64,000 nucleotides of DNA from Streptomyces sp. V3I7 (GTDB lineage: Bacteria; Actinomycetota; Actinomycetes; Streptomycetales; Streptomycetaceae), in contig NZ_JAUSZK010000001.1 in the NCBI RefSeq assembly GCF_030817495.1, positions 5,497,001 to 5,561,000 on the forward strand, read 5' to 3'. Positions 8,507 to 19,012 of this stretch are shown here, piece after piece. Under the pieces are notes generated by a model. It was not told the DNA's origin. It searched no databases and was given only the letters and a program-made list of their open reading frames with translations. Made by a program: the position numbers and the translations under genes. Within the stretch, counting starts at the first letter, position 1, and each line of letters begins with the position of its first letter.

Positions 8507-9526
8507 ATGGACTTCGGACTCGTCCTGCAGACCGACCCGCCCGCCTCCCGCGTCGTCAGCCTGATGCAGCGGGCCGAGTGCAACGGCTTCACCCACGGCT
8601 GGACCTTCGACTCCGCCGTGCTGTGGCAGGAGCCGTTCGTCATCTACAGCCAGATCCTCGCCAACACCTCGACCCTCAAGGTCGGGCCCATGGTCACCAA
8701 CCCGGGCACCCGCACCTGGGAGGTCACCGCCTCCACCTTCGCCACCCTCAACGACATGTTCGGCAACCGCACCGTCTGCGGCATCGGCCGCGGCGACTCC
8801 GCGATGCGCGTCGCGGGCCGCAAGCCCAACACCCTGGCCCGGATCAGCGAGGCGATGAAGGTCATCCGGGCGCTCGGCCGCGGCGAGGAGGCCGACCTCG
8901 GCGGCACCAAGATCCGGTTCCCCTGGGTCGGGCCGGGCGCCGAACTCCCCGTCTGGATGGCCGCGTACGGCCCCAAGGCCCTGAGGATGACCGGTGAGGA
9001 GGCCGACGGGTTCATCCTCCAGCTGGCCGACCCGTACCTCACCGAGTACATGATCAAGGCGGTGCGCGACGCGGCCGTCGCCGCCGGCCGCGACCCCGCC
9101 GAGGTGACGATCTGCGTCGCCGCCCCGGCGTACGTCACCGAGGACGACTCGCCCGAGGCGCTCGCCCACGCCCGCGACCAGTGCCGGTGGTTCGGCGGCA
9201 TGGTCGGCAACCACGTCGCCGACCTGGTCGCCAAGTACGGCGAGCACTCCGCCCAGGTCCCGGGCGAACTCACCGAGTACATCAAGGCCCGCCAGGGCTA
9301 CGACTACTCGCACCACGGACGCAGCGGCAACCCGGACACCGCGTTCGTGCCCGACGAGATCGTGGACCGCTTCTGCCTCATCGGCCCGCCCGAGCGGCAC
9401 ATCGAGAAGCTGAACGCGCTGCGCGAGCTGGGCGTCGACCAGTTCGCCGTCTACGACATGCACGACGCGCAGGAGGCGACCATCGACGCCTACGGCACGA
9501 CGGTCATCCCGACGGTCAACGGCTGA
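8507..9526 (+). CDS. LLM-class F420-dependent oxidoreductase (TIGR03842-like)
   Basis: TIM-barrel oxidoreductase of the luciferase-like monooxygenase class, 339 residues, probably using coenzyme F420 (or FMN). Typical features are the N-terminal MDFGLVLQTDPP strand, VGPMVTNPGTR, the flavin-site segment GIGRGDSAMRVAGRKP and WMAAYGPKALRMTGEEADG. ATG 8507 follows an AGGAG by about 9 nt. It lies in the hydantoinase operon between hydA and the NCS1 permease; this type of gene is repeatedly found beside hydantoinases (family knowledge). A reductive step on a pyrimidine or hydantoin ring would fit, since no dihydropyrimidine dehydrogenase is present, but that is inference. Confidence 0.88.
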   Translation: MDFGLVLQTDPPASRVVSLMQRAECNGFTHGWTFDSAVLWQEPFVIYSQILANTSTLKVGPMVTNPGTRTWEVTASTFATLNDMFGNRTVCGIGRGDSAMRVAGRKPNTLARISEAMKVIRALGRGEEADLGGTKIRFPWVGPGAELPVWMAAYGPKALRMTGEEADGFILQLADPYLTEYMIKAVRDAAVAAGRDPAEVTICVAAPAYVTEDDSPEALAHARDQCRWFGGMVGNHVADLVAKYGEHSAQVPGELTEYIKARQGYDYSHHGRSGNPDTAFVPDEIVDRFCLIGPPERHIEKLNALRELGVDQFAVYDMHDAQEATIDAYGTTVIPTVNG

Positions 9527-9596
9527 CCCCGACCTCGTCACCCCCTCGGCTCCACCCGCACGGCCTCTCCCTCCCTTCTCCCCGATTGGCCTGCCC

Positions 9597-11129
<1,533 letters not shown>

Positions 11130-11138
11130 CGTGCGGGG

Positions 11139-11167
11139 GAGGGCGGCCGGGTCCCGCGGCCGCCCTC
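11139..11167. terminator. Bidirectional hairpin terminator
   Basis: A perfect 11-bp inverted repeat (GAGGGCGGCCG at 11139-11149 and its complement at 11157-11167) with a 7-nt loop lies between the convergent NCS1 permease and XRE-cupin genes. No U-tract follows, as is common in high-GC actinomycetes. Confidence 0.75.
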
Positions 11168-11170
11168 GCG

Positions 11171-11698
11171 TCACTGGACCGGGCAGGACACCCAGACGAC
11201 CGTCGAGGCGCCGGTGCTGGTCCAGGTCACGGCGCCGGGCTCCGTGACGTCCAGGGCGTCACCGGTGTGCAGCGTGTGGTCGCCGGCGCCGACGTGGATG
11301 ACCACGGTTCCGCGCACGACGTACAGGAACAGGCCGCGCGCCTTCAGATCCACCGGGCACGTGCCGTGGTCGCCGGGCTCCGCCGAGACCACCACGCCGC
11401 GCAGGGTGAGCAGCGGGTGCGAGATGTCCACCGACTCGCCCGGCCGCTCGGGCATGCGGGCCTGCCGGATCGTCTCCTGGCCCTCGCGCGCGAGCACCTC
11501 CGGGATGCTCACCTGGAGCGCCTCGGTGATGGCGGCCAGGGTGTGCAGCGAGGGATGGTTGATGCCCTTCTCGACCGCGGACAGATACGACACCGAGACA
11601 CCGCTGGACCGGGAGAGCGCCGCCAGGGTGAGCGCGCGGTCCTTGCGGAGCTGCCGCAGCCGTCCGCCGACCCGCTCCGCCAGCGTCGTCTCGTCCAC
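11171..11698 (-). CDS. XRE-cupin transcriptional regulator (second of tandem pair)
   Basis: A 175-residue regulator with an N-terminal XRE helix-turn-helix (about 10-65; LTLAALSRSSGVSVSYLSAVEKG) and a C-terminal cupin (GLFLYVVRGTVVIHVGAGDHTLHTGD). Such proteins sense a small ligand in the cupin barrel and control uptake or catabolic genes. The longer frame reaches 11737, but GTG 11698 is preferred because AAAGGA lies 6 nt upstream and it clears the stop of the paralogue 11 bp before. It is co-transcribed with that paralogue and faces the permease operon, its likely target (inference). Confidence 0.88.
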   Translation of the reverse strand: MDETTLAERVGGRLRQLRKDRALTLAALSRSSGVSVSYLSAVEKGINHPSLHTLAAITEALQVSIPEVLAREGQETIRQARMPERPGESVDISHPLLTLRGVVVSAEPGDHGTCPVDLKARGLFLYVVRGTVVIHVGAGDHTLHTGDALDVTEPGAVTWTSTGASTVVWVSCPVQ

Positions 11699-11709
11699 CA
11701 CATGTCCTT

Positions 11710-12267
11710 TCACAGGATCGCCGGAGTGACGACCCACAGGATCACCGCGGGTTCGTCGGACAGCACCTTGAGCGCGTGCTCGGGATGCGAGGAGTAGTGC
11801 AGCGTCTCACCGGGGCCGAGCCGGAGGACGGTGGCCCCGACCCGCGCCTCGATCTGACCCTCCAGCACGAGCAGCAGCCGCTCGCCGAAGCAGGAGTAGG
11901 GCGAGGTGACCTCGGGCGGTTCGATGTGGTCGAGCAGCCCGGTGAACGCGGGATCGACCGACCGCGCCGAGAGGATCGTGTACGTCCGGGCCCGGCCGGC
12001 CTCCACCTTCAGGTGCTCGGCGCCGGCGGCGCGGTGGACGTGCACCGTCTCGCGTCCCGACGAGGGGAAGAACGCCGACATGTCCGTGCCCAGCACCGCC
12101 GCGAGGGTGGACAGCGCGCTGAGGCTGGGAGTCGTGACCCCGTTTTCGACGTTGGCCAGGTATCCACTGGTGAGGTTGGCGCGGTCGGCGAGCTCGGCCA
12201 GGGTCAGACTGCGCGAGCGACGCAGTTGCCGCAACCGCCCTCCCACTTGCTCCACGGCCTCGATCAT
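11710..12267 (-). CDS. XRE-cupin transcriptional regulator (first of tandem pair)
   Basis: A 185-residue protein with an XRE HTH (LTLAELADRANLTSGYLANVENG, about 20-45) and a cupin domain (ERLLLVLEGQIEARVGATVLRLGPGETLHYSSHPEH). It shares architecture and the RLRQLR...LTLA... start with the next gene but differs in the cupin, so the two are diverged duplicates, perhaps sensing different ligands. GGGAG lies upstream of ATG 12267. Regulation of the adjacent pyrimidine/hydantoin operon is the simplest reading of the context. Confidence 0.88.
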   Translation of the reverse strand: MIEAVEQVGGRLRQLRRSRSLTLAELADRANLTSGYLANVENGVTTPSLSALSTLAAVLGTDMSAFFPSSGRETVHVHRAAGAEHLKVEAGRARTYTILSARSVDPAFTGLLDHIEPPEVTSPYSCFGERLLLVLEGQIEARVGATVLRLGPGETLHYSSHPEHALKVLSDEPAVILWVVTPAIL

Positions 12268-12430
12268 CCGTGCTCCCTCTGTTGTTGTGCGTCCGTCGTG
12301 GCTCATGAAACGGGTCGGTTGGCTTGTTCTGGATGTCTGTCTGTGTGCCGGTCCTCGCCCGCGCTGGTGGAGCCAAGGATAGGCATGGCGGCGGGAGGTG
12401 ACGCGCTTGGCTCGTTCACATCGGTTCGTT

Positions 12431-12458
12431 CGCGACGGTGTGTGCGCGACGGTGTGTG
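12431..12458 (+). repeat. Two tandem 14-bp repeats
   Basis: CGCGACGGTGTGTG occurs twice head to tail in the gap between the XRE-cupin operon and the M29 peptidase gene, just before a strong hairpin. Confidence 0.85.
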
Positions 12459-12467
12459 CGCGAGGGA

Positions 12468-12513
12468 GGTGCGGTGCGGCACGCGCACCGGAGCGCGCGT
12501 GCCGCACCGCACC
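12468..12513. terminator. Strong hairpin terminator after M29 peptidase gene
   Basis: A perfect 19-bp inverted repeat (arms 12468-12486 and 12495-12513) with an 8-nt loop lies 11 bp past the minus-strand stop codon at 12525. It has no U-tract. It would stop transcription from the M29 peptidase gene before the regulator pair. Confidence 0.8.
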
Positions 12514-12524
12514 GCACCGCTCGG

Positions 12525-13730
12525 TCAGATCCGCCAGACACCGCGGTCGAGGACCATCACCGCCGTGCCGTCGGCGGTCAGGCCCTCCACGGTCATCTCG
12601 TCCGAGCCGATCATGAAGTCGACGTGGATCTGGGAGGTGTTGATCCGCGGATGGTCGGCGGGATCCTCGACCGGTGCGACGTAACCCCACCCGAGGGCGA
12701 GGTGGGTCGCCGCGTTCTCGTCGAGGAGCGTCTCGTGGAAGACCGTGCCCAGCGGGCCGATGCGGCCCTGGCCGTCGACCAGCGCCAGCTCGCCCAGGAA
12801 GGCCGCGCCGGCGTCGCGGGCGGCGTACCCCTGGAGCGCCTCCCCGTTCTTGTCCGCCTCGATGGACACGGCCCGGCCGCCCTCGAAGCGGACGCGCAGC
12901 CCCTCCACCGTGGCGCCGGCGAGCGCGAGCGGACGGGTCGCGCTGACCACCCCGTCGACGCGCAACGGGTCGGGTGTGGTGAGGAGTTCCTCGGTGGGGA
13001 GGTTGGCGAGGTGGTCGATGCCGTCGCGTGAGCTCATGGCCGTCGTCAGCCAGCGCGAGCTGGGCAGCAGGCCGATCGTGACGTCCGTGCCCGGCGCCCG
13101 GAGCCGGATCGCGTCGAACCGGTGCGCCGTCAACCGCTCGCCGACACCGGCGAGATGGGCCATGCGCTCCTTCCACGCCGCCGCCGGGTCCGGTTCGTCG
13201 AGACGGCAGATATGGGTCAGCTCCTCGACGAGCCGGACGAGGGCCTCGTCCGGGCCGAGGTGCGGATACGCGACCGCCGCCCACGCGGCCGAAGGAGCCG
13301 GTACGAGCGTCCAGTTGATGCTGCGGTCGTTGATGACCCGGCGCCGTTCGGCGACCATCGGCAGCATGTCCCGCCCGGCGAGCACGGGATCGAGGCCGTC
13401 CAGCGCCCCGGGCTGCGTCGGACCCGTGATCTTCACCGTCGCGGCTCCGGCGTCCCCCTGGGCGAGCACGGAGGCGCCCAGCCACGGGGGCACGAAGTCA
13501 AGGGTGTCGGGCTTCGCGTGCTCGACGCGGACGCGCTTGAGCAGCGGGTCGAACACGCTGGCCTCGACGAAGCGGGCGCCGCGGTCGTACGCGGCCCGGG
13601 CTATCTCGCGGGCGAGCGGCAGATGGCCGGGCTCCGCCGACACCACCACGATCTGGTCCGGTTGGACGTTGGCGCCCACCGTGACGGCGAGCTCTGCGAT
13701 CCCTCTCGTGAATTCCTCAAGTCTCCGCAT
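12525..13730 (-). CDS. M29-family metallo-aminopeptidase
   Basis: Cytoplasmic aminopeptidase of the thermophilic metalloprotease (AmpS/PepS, M29) family, 401 residues, near the usual 400-410. Family segments visible are TGPTQPGALDG, NLPTEELLTTPDP, GELALVDGQGRIG, FHETLLDENAATHLALG and the C-terminal SQIHVDFMIGSDEM, which together provide the His/Glu/Asp metal ligands. ATG 13730 is preferred over TTG 13736. A -10-like TACAGT (13744-13739) ends 8 nt before the ATG, suggesting a leaderless mRNA. It is divergent from an MHS transporter, with 46 bp between starts. Together they could import and trim a peptide or amino-acid compound (inference). Confidence 0.9.
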   Translation of the reverse strand: MRRLEEFTRGIAELAVTVGANVQPDQIVVVSAEPGHLPLAREIARAAYDRGARFVEASVFDPLLKRVRVEHAKPDTLDFVPPWLGASVLAQGDAGAATVKITGPTQPGALDGLDPVLAGRDMLPMVAERRRVINDRSINWTLVPAPSAAWAAVAYPHLGPDEALVRLVEELTHICRLDEPDPAAAWKERMAHLAGVGERLTAHRFDAIRLRAPGTDVTIGLLPSSRWLTTAMSSRDGIDHLANLPTEELLTTPDPLRVDGVVSATRPLALAGATVEGLRVRFEGGRAVSIEADKNGEALQGYAARDAGAAFLGELALVDGQGRIGPLGTVFHETLLDENAATHLALGWGYVAPVEDPADHPRINTSQIHVDFMIGSDEMTVEGLTADGTAVMVLDRGVWRI

Positions 13731-13776
13731 GGACAAGGACTGTACGCGAACGATTCCTGCGTGGGAAAGTAGCGTT

Positions 13777-15099
13777 ATGGCATACAGGATTAGGGCTGAG
13801 GTCCCTCAAGGTGATGCGCGGGCGGCCGGTTCGGGCCGCGACAACCGGCGCGGCCCGATCGTGGCCGCCGCGATCGGCAACTTCGTCGAGTGGTACGACT
13901 ACGCCGTCTACGGCACCCTCGCGGTGGTTCTGGCGACGCTGTTCTTCCCCAAGCAGGACGAGACGGCGGCGATCCTGCTGACCTACACCGGGTACGCGGT
14001 CGCCTCCGTACTGCGTCCGGCGGGCGCGCTGCTGTTCGGCGCCCTGGGGGACCGGATAGGCCGCAAGTCCACGCTCTCCGCGGTCGTCCTGCTGATGTCG
14101 GTGTCCACGGCGGCCATCGGTCTGCTGCCGACCTACTCCGGCATCGGCGTCTGGGCGCCGATCCTGCTCTTCGTCTGCCGCGCCTTCCAGGGGCTGTCCG
14201 CGGGTGGTGAGTACGGCGGTTCGGCCACCTTCCTGTCCGAGTACGCGCCGAGCGGGAAGCGGGGCCTGTACACGAGCTGGCAGACCTTCACGGTCCTGCT
14301 CTCCTTCCTCGTCGGCGCGCTGCTGGGGGCGCTGCTCACGCGGGGTCTGGGCCAGGAAGTTCTCTTGTCATGGGCATGGCGCATTCCGTTTCTCGTAGCC
14401 CTCCCGCTCGGCCTCGTCGGCCTCTATCTGCGGCTGCGGCTGGAGGACACCCCGGCGTTCGCCGAGCTCAAGTCCCAGCAGGACGTGACCCGCAGCCCGC
14501 TGCGGGAGGCCGCGCGCGACCACAAGGCAGCCCTGGCACGGGTGTGCGGACTGGCGTTCTTCGGTACGGCCGCCACGTTCGTGTTCCTCACCTACTCCAC
14601 CACCTACGTCGTCGTGAACCTCAAGAAGTCCCTCGACCTCGGGCTCATCGGACTCAGCGCCGGCCTGGTCGTCGGCATGGCGCTGTGCCCGTTCGTCGGC
14701 ATGGCGGCCGACCGGTGGGGGAGGCGTCCGGTGACGCTCTGGTCCACGATCGGCATCCTCGCGCTGGTCTATCCCGGCTTCCTGCTCATGGGCGCCCGCT
14801 CCGACGCCGCGATCATCGGCGGGTACGTCCTGTTCACCGTGCTGCTCACGCTGTACACCGGCGCCGCGCCGGCCGTGCTGACCGAAGCGTTCCCGACCCG
14901 GGTCCGCTACTCGGGCCTGTCGATGAGCTACAGCGTCGCCGGATCGCTGACCGGTCTGGCCACGCCGTTCGCGCTCGAGTGGCTCATCGAGCACGCCGGG
15001 AGCGCCAGCGGACCGGCCCTGTGGGTTCTGTTCACCGGAGTCGCCGGCCTCACCGCCGCGATCCTGCTGCCCGAGACACGAGGACAGGACCTCGCCTAG
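13777..15099 (+). CDS. MFS transporter, metabolite:H+ symporter (MHS) family
   Basis: Inner-membrane proton symporter of 440 residues with 12 predicted spans. The MHS hallmark GNFVEWYDYAVYG opens the first span, and the inter-helix motifs RPAGALLFGALGDRIGRKSTL and ADRWGRRPVTLWS (in the second half) are typical MFS loops; RAFQGLSAGGEYGG is the family's helix-5 signature. Substrates in this family are small organic acids or betaines (citrate, shikimate, proline betaine), and the exact one cannot be read here. It is divergent from the M29 aminopeptidase and ends at a strong bidirectional hairpin. Confidence 0.92.
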   Translation: MAYRIRAEVPQGDARAAGSGRDNRRGPIVAAAIGNFVEWYDYAVYGTLAVVLATLFFPKQDETAAILLTYTGYAVASVLRPAGALLFGALGDRIGRKSTLSAVVLLMSVSTAAIGLLPTYSGIGVWAPILLFVCRAFQGLSAGGEYGGSATFLSEYAPSGKRGLYTSWQTFTVLLSFLVGALLGALLTRGLGQEVLLSWAWRIPFLVALPLGLVGLYLRLRLEDTPAFAELKSQQDVTRSPLREAARDHKAALARVCGLAFFGTAATFVFLTYSTTYVVVNLKKSLDLGLIGLSAGLVVGMALCPFVGMAADRWGRRPVTLWSTIGILALVYPGFLLMGARSDAAIIGGYVLFTVLLTLYTGAAPAVLTEAFPTRVRYSGLSMSYSVAGSLTGLATPFALEWLIEHAGSASGPALWVLFTGVAGLTAAILLPETRGQDLA

Positions 15100-15140
15100 G
15101 GTCCCGCACGGGGGCGCCCGGACCGCGACCAAGCCGCACA

Positions 15141-15179
15141 TGCGCCGTTGGGTGAGTGAGAGACTCACCCAACGGCGCA
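15141..15179. terminator. Bidirectional hairpin terminator
   Basis: A perfect 17-bp inverted repeat (15141-15157 and 15163-15179) with the 5-nt loop GAGAG, followed on the plus strand by CTTT. It separates the convergent MHS transporter and the last gene of the 13-gene minus-strand operon, marking the left border of the proposed biosynthetic cluster. Confidence 0.88.
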
Positions 15180-15201
15180 CTTTCATGCGGGACTTGACGT
15201 C

Positions 15202-16722
15202 TCACGCCCCGGTCTTCGCGGGAGCCGGGCGCCGGGCCTGGACCCGGCGGACGGCGTAGCCGATCAGGACCGCGGCGGCGAGCAGGACGAGGATCCCGAA
15301 CGCCACCGCGAACACGTCGTGCAGCGCCAGCGCCCGCCCCGCCTTCGCGGACACGTCCCCGGCCCGTACGTGGTACGCCTCCCGGATCGCCAGGAACGCC
15401 GCGCAGCACGCCGCGCCGATCGAACCGCCCAGGCTGCGCGCCATGTTGAACAGCAGCGAACCCGACGACGCCTGCGCCGACCGCAGTGCGCGCGTGGCGA
15501 TGAGCCCCAGCGCGGCCAGCAGCAGCCCCGACCCCACCGAACGCGCCATCAGCGCCAGCACGATCACGGCGTACGGCGGCTCGGAGCCCGCGAGCAGCGG
15601 CAGCAGGGCGGCCAGCGCGAACACGGCGGCGCCGATCGTCGACACCAGATAGGCGTCGACCCGGCGCAGCAGCAGCGGCAGCCCCGTCGCGATCACCAGC
15701 TGCACCGTGCCGCCGTACAGCGAGACGGTGCCGATCTCCCCGACCGAGAAGCCGAGCGAGGTCAGATAGAAGGGGATCAGGACGAACGCCGAGTACACGG
15801 CCACCCCGGCCACCACGTTGAACACGCACGAGGCCAGGAACGGCCTGAGCCGCAGCAGCCGCAGGTCGACCAGCGGGTTGCGGCTGCGCAGCTCCGTGAA
15901 CACGAACCCCGCCGCGGCGACCACGGCGGTCACGACCATGAGCGTCACGACGCCGGAGGCGAACCAGCCGCGCGACTGTCCCGAGTCGAGCGCGTACTGG
16001 GCGCAGAACAGGCCCACCACGGCCGCCCCGATGCTCACCAGGTTCGCCCGCCGGCCGAGCGGCGACTCGTCCTGGCGCATCTCTCGCAGCCCGGGCAGCG
16101 CCAGCCACAGCGCGAACACGCCCAGCGGAGCGGCCACGCAGTACAGCGCCCGCCAACTCGCCCACTCCGCCAGCGTGATGCACAGGATCGGTGCCAGGAC
16201 GTAGGAGCCGGTGACCATGATGGAGAACGTCGAGATCGCCTTCGGATGCTCCTTGCCCGGCAGCAGCACCACGATCGAGTAGTAGGCGAACGGCATGATC
16301 GCCCCGCTCGCCGAGCCCTGGATGACGCGGGCGAGAAGCAGGCTCTCGAAGTTCCACGCGGAAGCGGCCAGCAGCGCGCCGCCCACGAACACACAGACCA
16401 GCAGCGTCAGATACGTGCGCGGGCTGAACACCCGGGTCAGGAACGCGCTCAGCGAGAGGGTGATCAGCTCGGCGGTGGCGTACGCCGAGATCACCAGGGC
16501 GCCCTTGGCGAGCGACGCGTGGAGCGTCTCCTGGATGCCGCCGAGGGCCGTACTGGTCATCGACAGGTCGAGCACGGTCATGGCCGCGGCCACGATGCAG
16601 CCGAGGACGCCGCGCCAGCGCGGCGCGGACAGGCCGACGGCAGCCGCAGGGGCTGCCGTCTCCTCCGTGACCTGCTTCGCCGCCCCCGGCGACGGTGATG
16701 GCCGGTCGTCCGGGACTGTCAT
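15202..16722 (-). CDS. MFS exporter, EmrB/QacA (DHA2) type
   Basis: Inner-membrane drug:H+ antiporter-like exporter of 506 residues with about 14 spans. DHA2-type segments include ARVIQGSASGAIMPFAYYSIV, FSIMVTGSYVLAPIL (motif C-like) and WRALYCVAAPLGV. It is the last gene of the 13-gene minus-strand operon and starts inside the stop of the methyltransferase gene (four-base overlap). Its position at the end of a biosynthetic operon suggests export of the product and self-protection (inference). Confidence 0.92.
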   Translation of the reverse strand: MTVPDDRPSPSPGAAKQVTEETAAPAAAVGLSAPRWRGVLGCIVAAAMTVLDLSMTSTALGGIQETLHASLAKGALVISAYATAELITLSLSAFLTRVFSPRTYLTLLVCVFVGGALLAASAWNFESLLLARVIQGSASGAIMPFAYYSIVVLLPGKEHPKAISTFSIMVTGSYVLAPILCITLAEWASWRALYCVAAPLGVFALWLALPGLREMRQDESPLGRRANLVSIGAAVVGLFCAQYALDSGQSRGWFASGVVTLMVVTAVVAAAGFVFTELRSRNPLVDLRLLRLRPFLASCVFNVVAGVAVYSAFVLIPFYLTSLGFSVGEIGTVSLYGGTVQLVIATGLPLLLRRVDAYLVSTIGAAVFALAALLPLLAGSEPPYAVIVLALMARSVGSGLLLAALGLIATRALRSAQASSGSLLFNMARSLGGSIGAACCAAFLAIREAYHVRAGDVSAKAGRALALHDVFAVAFGILVLLAAAVLIGYAVRRVQARRPAPAKTGA

Positions 16723-17558
16723 GAACGTTCCTCGGGTGCTCTGGCTCCGGACCCGTCAGTGGGCACCCGGCCCCACGCGTAGACGGTGATGGAGCGGATG
16801 TCGGTGAAACCGGGATCGGCGCACAGGTCGGCCACCGCGTCCACCTCGGCCTGCGCCAGCAGACCGGTGCGGACCAGATAGGCGCCCTCCTGACGGATGT
16901 TGGCGGCGGCCAGCGCGGCGTAAGGACCCGTCCCGCCCAGGCAGTTGGCCCGGGTCAGCACCCCGATGCCGGTCAGTCCCGCACGCGCCAGCTGCGAGGG
17001 CAGCGTCTGCGCCCACCGCGTCATGTCGGAGCCCTGCGCCGCCCAGCCCTCCTCCAGCGCGCCGAAGAAGCGCCGGACCGGCGCGTGCACCGACCCGGCC
17101 GCCGGCATGCACATCGGATCGCCGAGGACGAGCCGCCCGCCGGGCCGGAGCCACCGCACCGCCCGCGCGACCAGTTCCTCGCGCTCGGGCAGATGGCAGA
17201 ACGTCAGCCGGGAGTGGATCAGATCGAACGAGCCCGGCGCGAAGTCGAGTTCACGCACGTCGCCGGTGCGCCACTGAAGATGCGGGCGCTCGATGTCCCG
17301 CACGTACCGGGTGTCGATGTCGACGGCGACGACGCTCCCGTCCGGACACGCGTCGGCGATCCAGCGGGCGACCGAACCGGCGCCCGCCCCGATCTCCAGA
17401 CACCGCGCGGCACGGTCGAGGCCCGCGGTGCGCAGCACCTCGCGGGTGTCGGGATCACCCCACTCCTGCAGTAATCGCAGCCGTTCCAGCTCCCCTTCCG
17501 AGTTCTTGCTCAGCGCCCCCGACGCATAGTCGGTCGCCAGTGCCGTCTCACCGCTCAT
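16719..17558 (-). CDS. Class I SAM-dependent methyltransferase
   Basis: A 279-residue methyltransferase: motif I LEIGAGAGSVA (54-64), the acidic residue of motif II at D80 (VAVDID), GSFDLIHSRLTFCHLPE (motif IV region), and LRPGGRLVLGD after strand 5. Target atom (O, N or C) is not predictable. It overlaps both neighbours by four bases (amidase before, exporter after). Codon 29 is TTA (plus-strand 17472-17474), the rare leucine codon read only by the bldA tRNA in Streptomyces, which suggests developmental control. A tailoring methylation in the cluster is inferred. Confidence 0.9.
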   Translation of the reverse strand: MSGETALATDYASGALSKNSEGELERLRLLQEWGDPDTREVLRTAGLDRAARCLEIGAGAGSVARWIADACPDGSVVAVDIDTRYVRDIERPHLQWRTGDVRELDFAPGSFDLIHSRLTFCHLPEREELVARAVRWLRPGGRLVLGDPMCMPAAGSVHAPVRRFFGALEEGWAAQGSDMTRWAQTLPSQLARAGLTGIGVLTRANCLGGTGPYAALAAANIRQEGAYLVRTGLLAQAEVDAVADLCADPGFTDIRSITVYAWGRVPTDGSGARAPEERS

Positions 17559-19012
17559 GAGCTCAACCCCTCGCTGTCGTCGGGTTCCGGCGGGCGCCGC
17601 CGGCGCTCACCCAGCTCGGCCTCCAGGGCCGCGGCCACCCGGAACACGGTTGCCTCCTCGAAGCGCCGCCCGACGATCTGGAGCCCGATCGGCAGCCCGT
17701 CCGCCGCGAAGCCGACCGGCAGGGACAGCGCCGGATGGCCGGTCACGCTGAAGGGGATCGTCTGCATGTCGTTGGCCAGCTTGGGCGGCGGCCAGTTCTC
17801 CGGGAAGTCGCTCCACCGCGCCGCGGTGGTCTGCCCGCACACGGTGACCAGCACGTCGCAGTGGTCGAACACGGTCTCGTCGAGCCGCCGCGTCAGCCAC
17901 CGCCGCACGTCGTAGGCGCGCAGCAGGTCCGCCGCGCTCACCCCGGCACCCGGCATCACCCGTTGGTAGGTGTAGCGCGCGAACTCGCGCGGCCGCTCCC
18001 GCAGATCGTCCTCGTGGGTCGCGAACGCCTCCGCCGCGCAGATGACGCGGCCGCACGCGTTGAACACGTCGTACGGCGGCAGCGTCACCTCCTCGACCGG
18101 CGCGCCGAGCCCGTCGAGCACGCCCAGCGCCCGCTGGATCCGGGCCGTGATCTCGGGCATCGTCAACGGATCGTCGGCGTACCAGCCGGGCGAGCACGCC
18201 ACCCTCAGGCCCGCCACCCCGCGGTCCAACGCCGCGGTGTACTCGGGGACTTCGGCGTCCGTGGTGCGCGCGTCGGCCGGATCCGCGCCCGCGATCACCT
18301 GGAGGGTCGCGGCCGCGTCGGCCACCGTCCAGGTCAGCGGCCCGAAGTGGTCCAGCGTCCAGGACAGGGTCTGGGCGCCGTGCCCGGACACCCGCCCGTA
18401 CGTCGGCTTCAGCCCGACCGCGCCGCAGTGGAACGCCGGGCCCCGCGTGGAGCCGCTCGTGTCGGAGCCGACCGTGATGCCCACCAGTCCGGCCGCGACC
18501 GCCGCGCCCGAACCCGACGACGAGCCGCTGGGCACGTGCTCGTCGCTCCACGGGTTGCGGGCCGGCGGCACCGGCAGATCGAAGCTCGGCCCGCCGATCG
18601 CGAACTCGAACGTGGTCAGCTTGCCGAGGCCGACGGCGCCCCCCGCGCGCAGCCGGCGCTCGACCGTGCTGTCCGCGCGCGCCACATGGCCGGTGCGCAG
18701 CCGGGAGGCGCTCGTGGTGGGCACGCCCTCCGCGTCGAAGATGTCCTTGAGCGCGTACGGGATCCCGTGCAGGGGGCCGCGGTCCACGCCGGTCTCCAGC
18801 TCCCGGTCGGCGGCCGCGGCCCGCGCCAGCGCCGACTCCTCGGTGACCCGGATGAACGCGTGCAGCGCCGGGTCGAGCCGGGCGATCCGGTCGAGGGCGT
18901 GCCGGGTGAGCTCCACCGAGGTGAGCTCACCCGCCCGCAACCGCCGCCCGGCCTCCGCCGCGGACAGCTCGTGCAGCGCACGAGCCGTCCCGGATATGGG
19001 GCCGTCAGCCAT
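17555..19012 (-). CDS. Amidase-signature hydrolase
   Basis: Ser-cisSer-Lys amidase of 485 residues. The catalytic set is K89 (YALKDIFD), S164 (in PSGSSSGSG) and nucleophile S188 (GSDTSGSTRGPA), with the 24-residue Ser-Ser spacing of the family. It hydrolyses, or in GatA-like relatives transfers, an amide group. Directly upstream, overlapping by 8 bp, is a 65-residue protein resembling the AtzG/GatC-type small partner, so the active form may be a heterodimer like AtzE-AtzG. It overlaps the methyltransferase gene downstream by four bases. Substrate unknown; a cluster-specific amide bond is the likely target. Confidence 0.92.
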   Translation of the reverse strand: MADGPISGTARALHELSAAEAGRRLRAGELTSVELTRHALDRIARLDPALHAFIRVTEESALARAAAADRELETGVDRGPLHGIPYALKDIFDAEGVPTTSASRLRTGHVARADSTVERRLRAGGAVGLGKLTTFEFAIGGPSFDLPVPPARNPWSDEHVPSGSSSGSGAAVAAGLVGITVGSDTSGSTRGPAFHCGAVGLKPTYGRVSGHGAQTLSWTLDHFGPLTWTVADAAATLQVIAGADPADARTTDAEVPEYTAALDRGVAGLRVACSPGWYADDPLTMPEITARIQRALGVLDGLGAPVEEVTLPPYDVFNACGRVICAAEAFATHEDDLRERPREFARYTYQRVMPGAGVSAADLLRAYDVRRWLTRRLDETVFDHCDVLVTVCGQTTAARWSDFPENWPPPKLANDMQTIPFSVTGHPALSLPVGFAADGLPIGLQIVGRRFEEATVFRVAAALEAELGERRRRPPEPDDSEGLSS

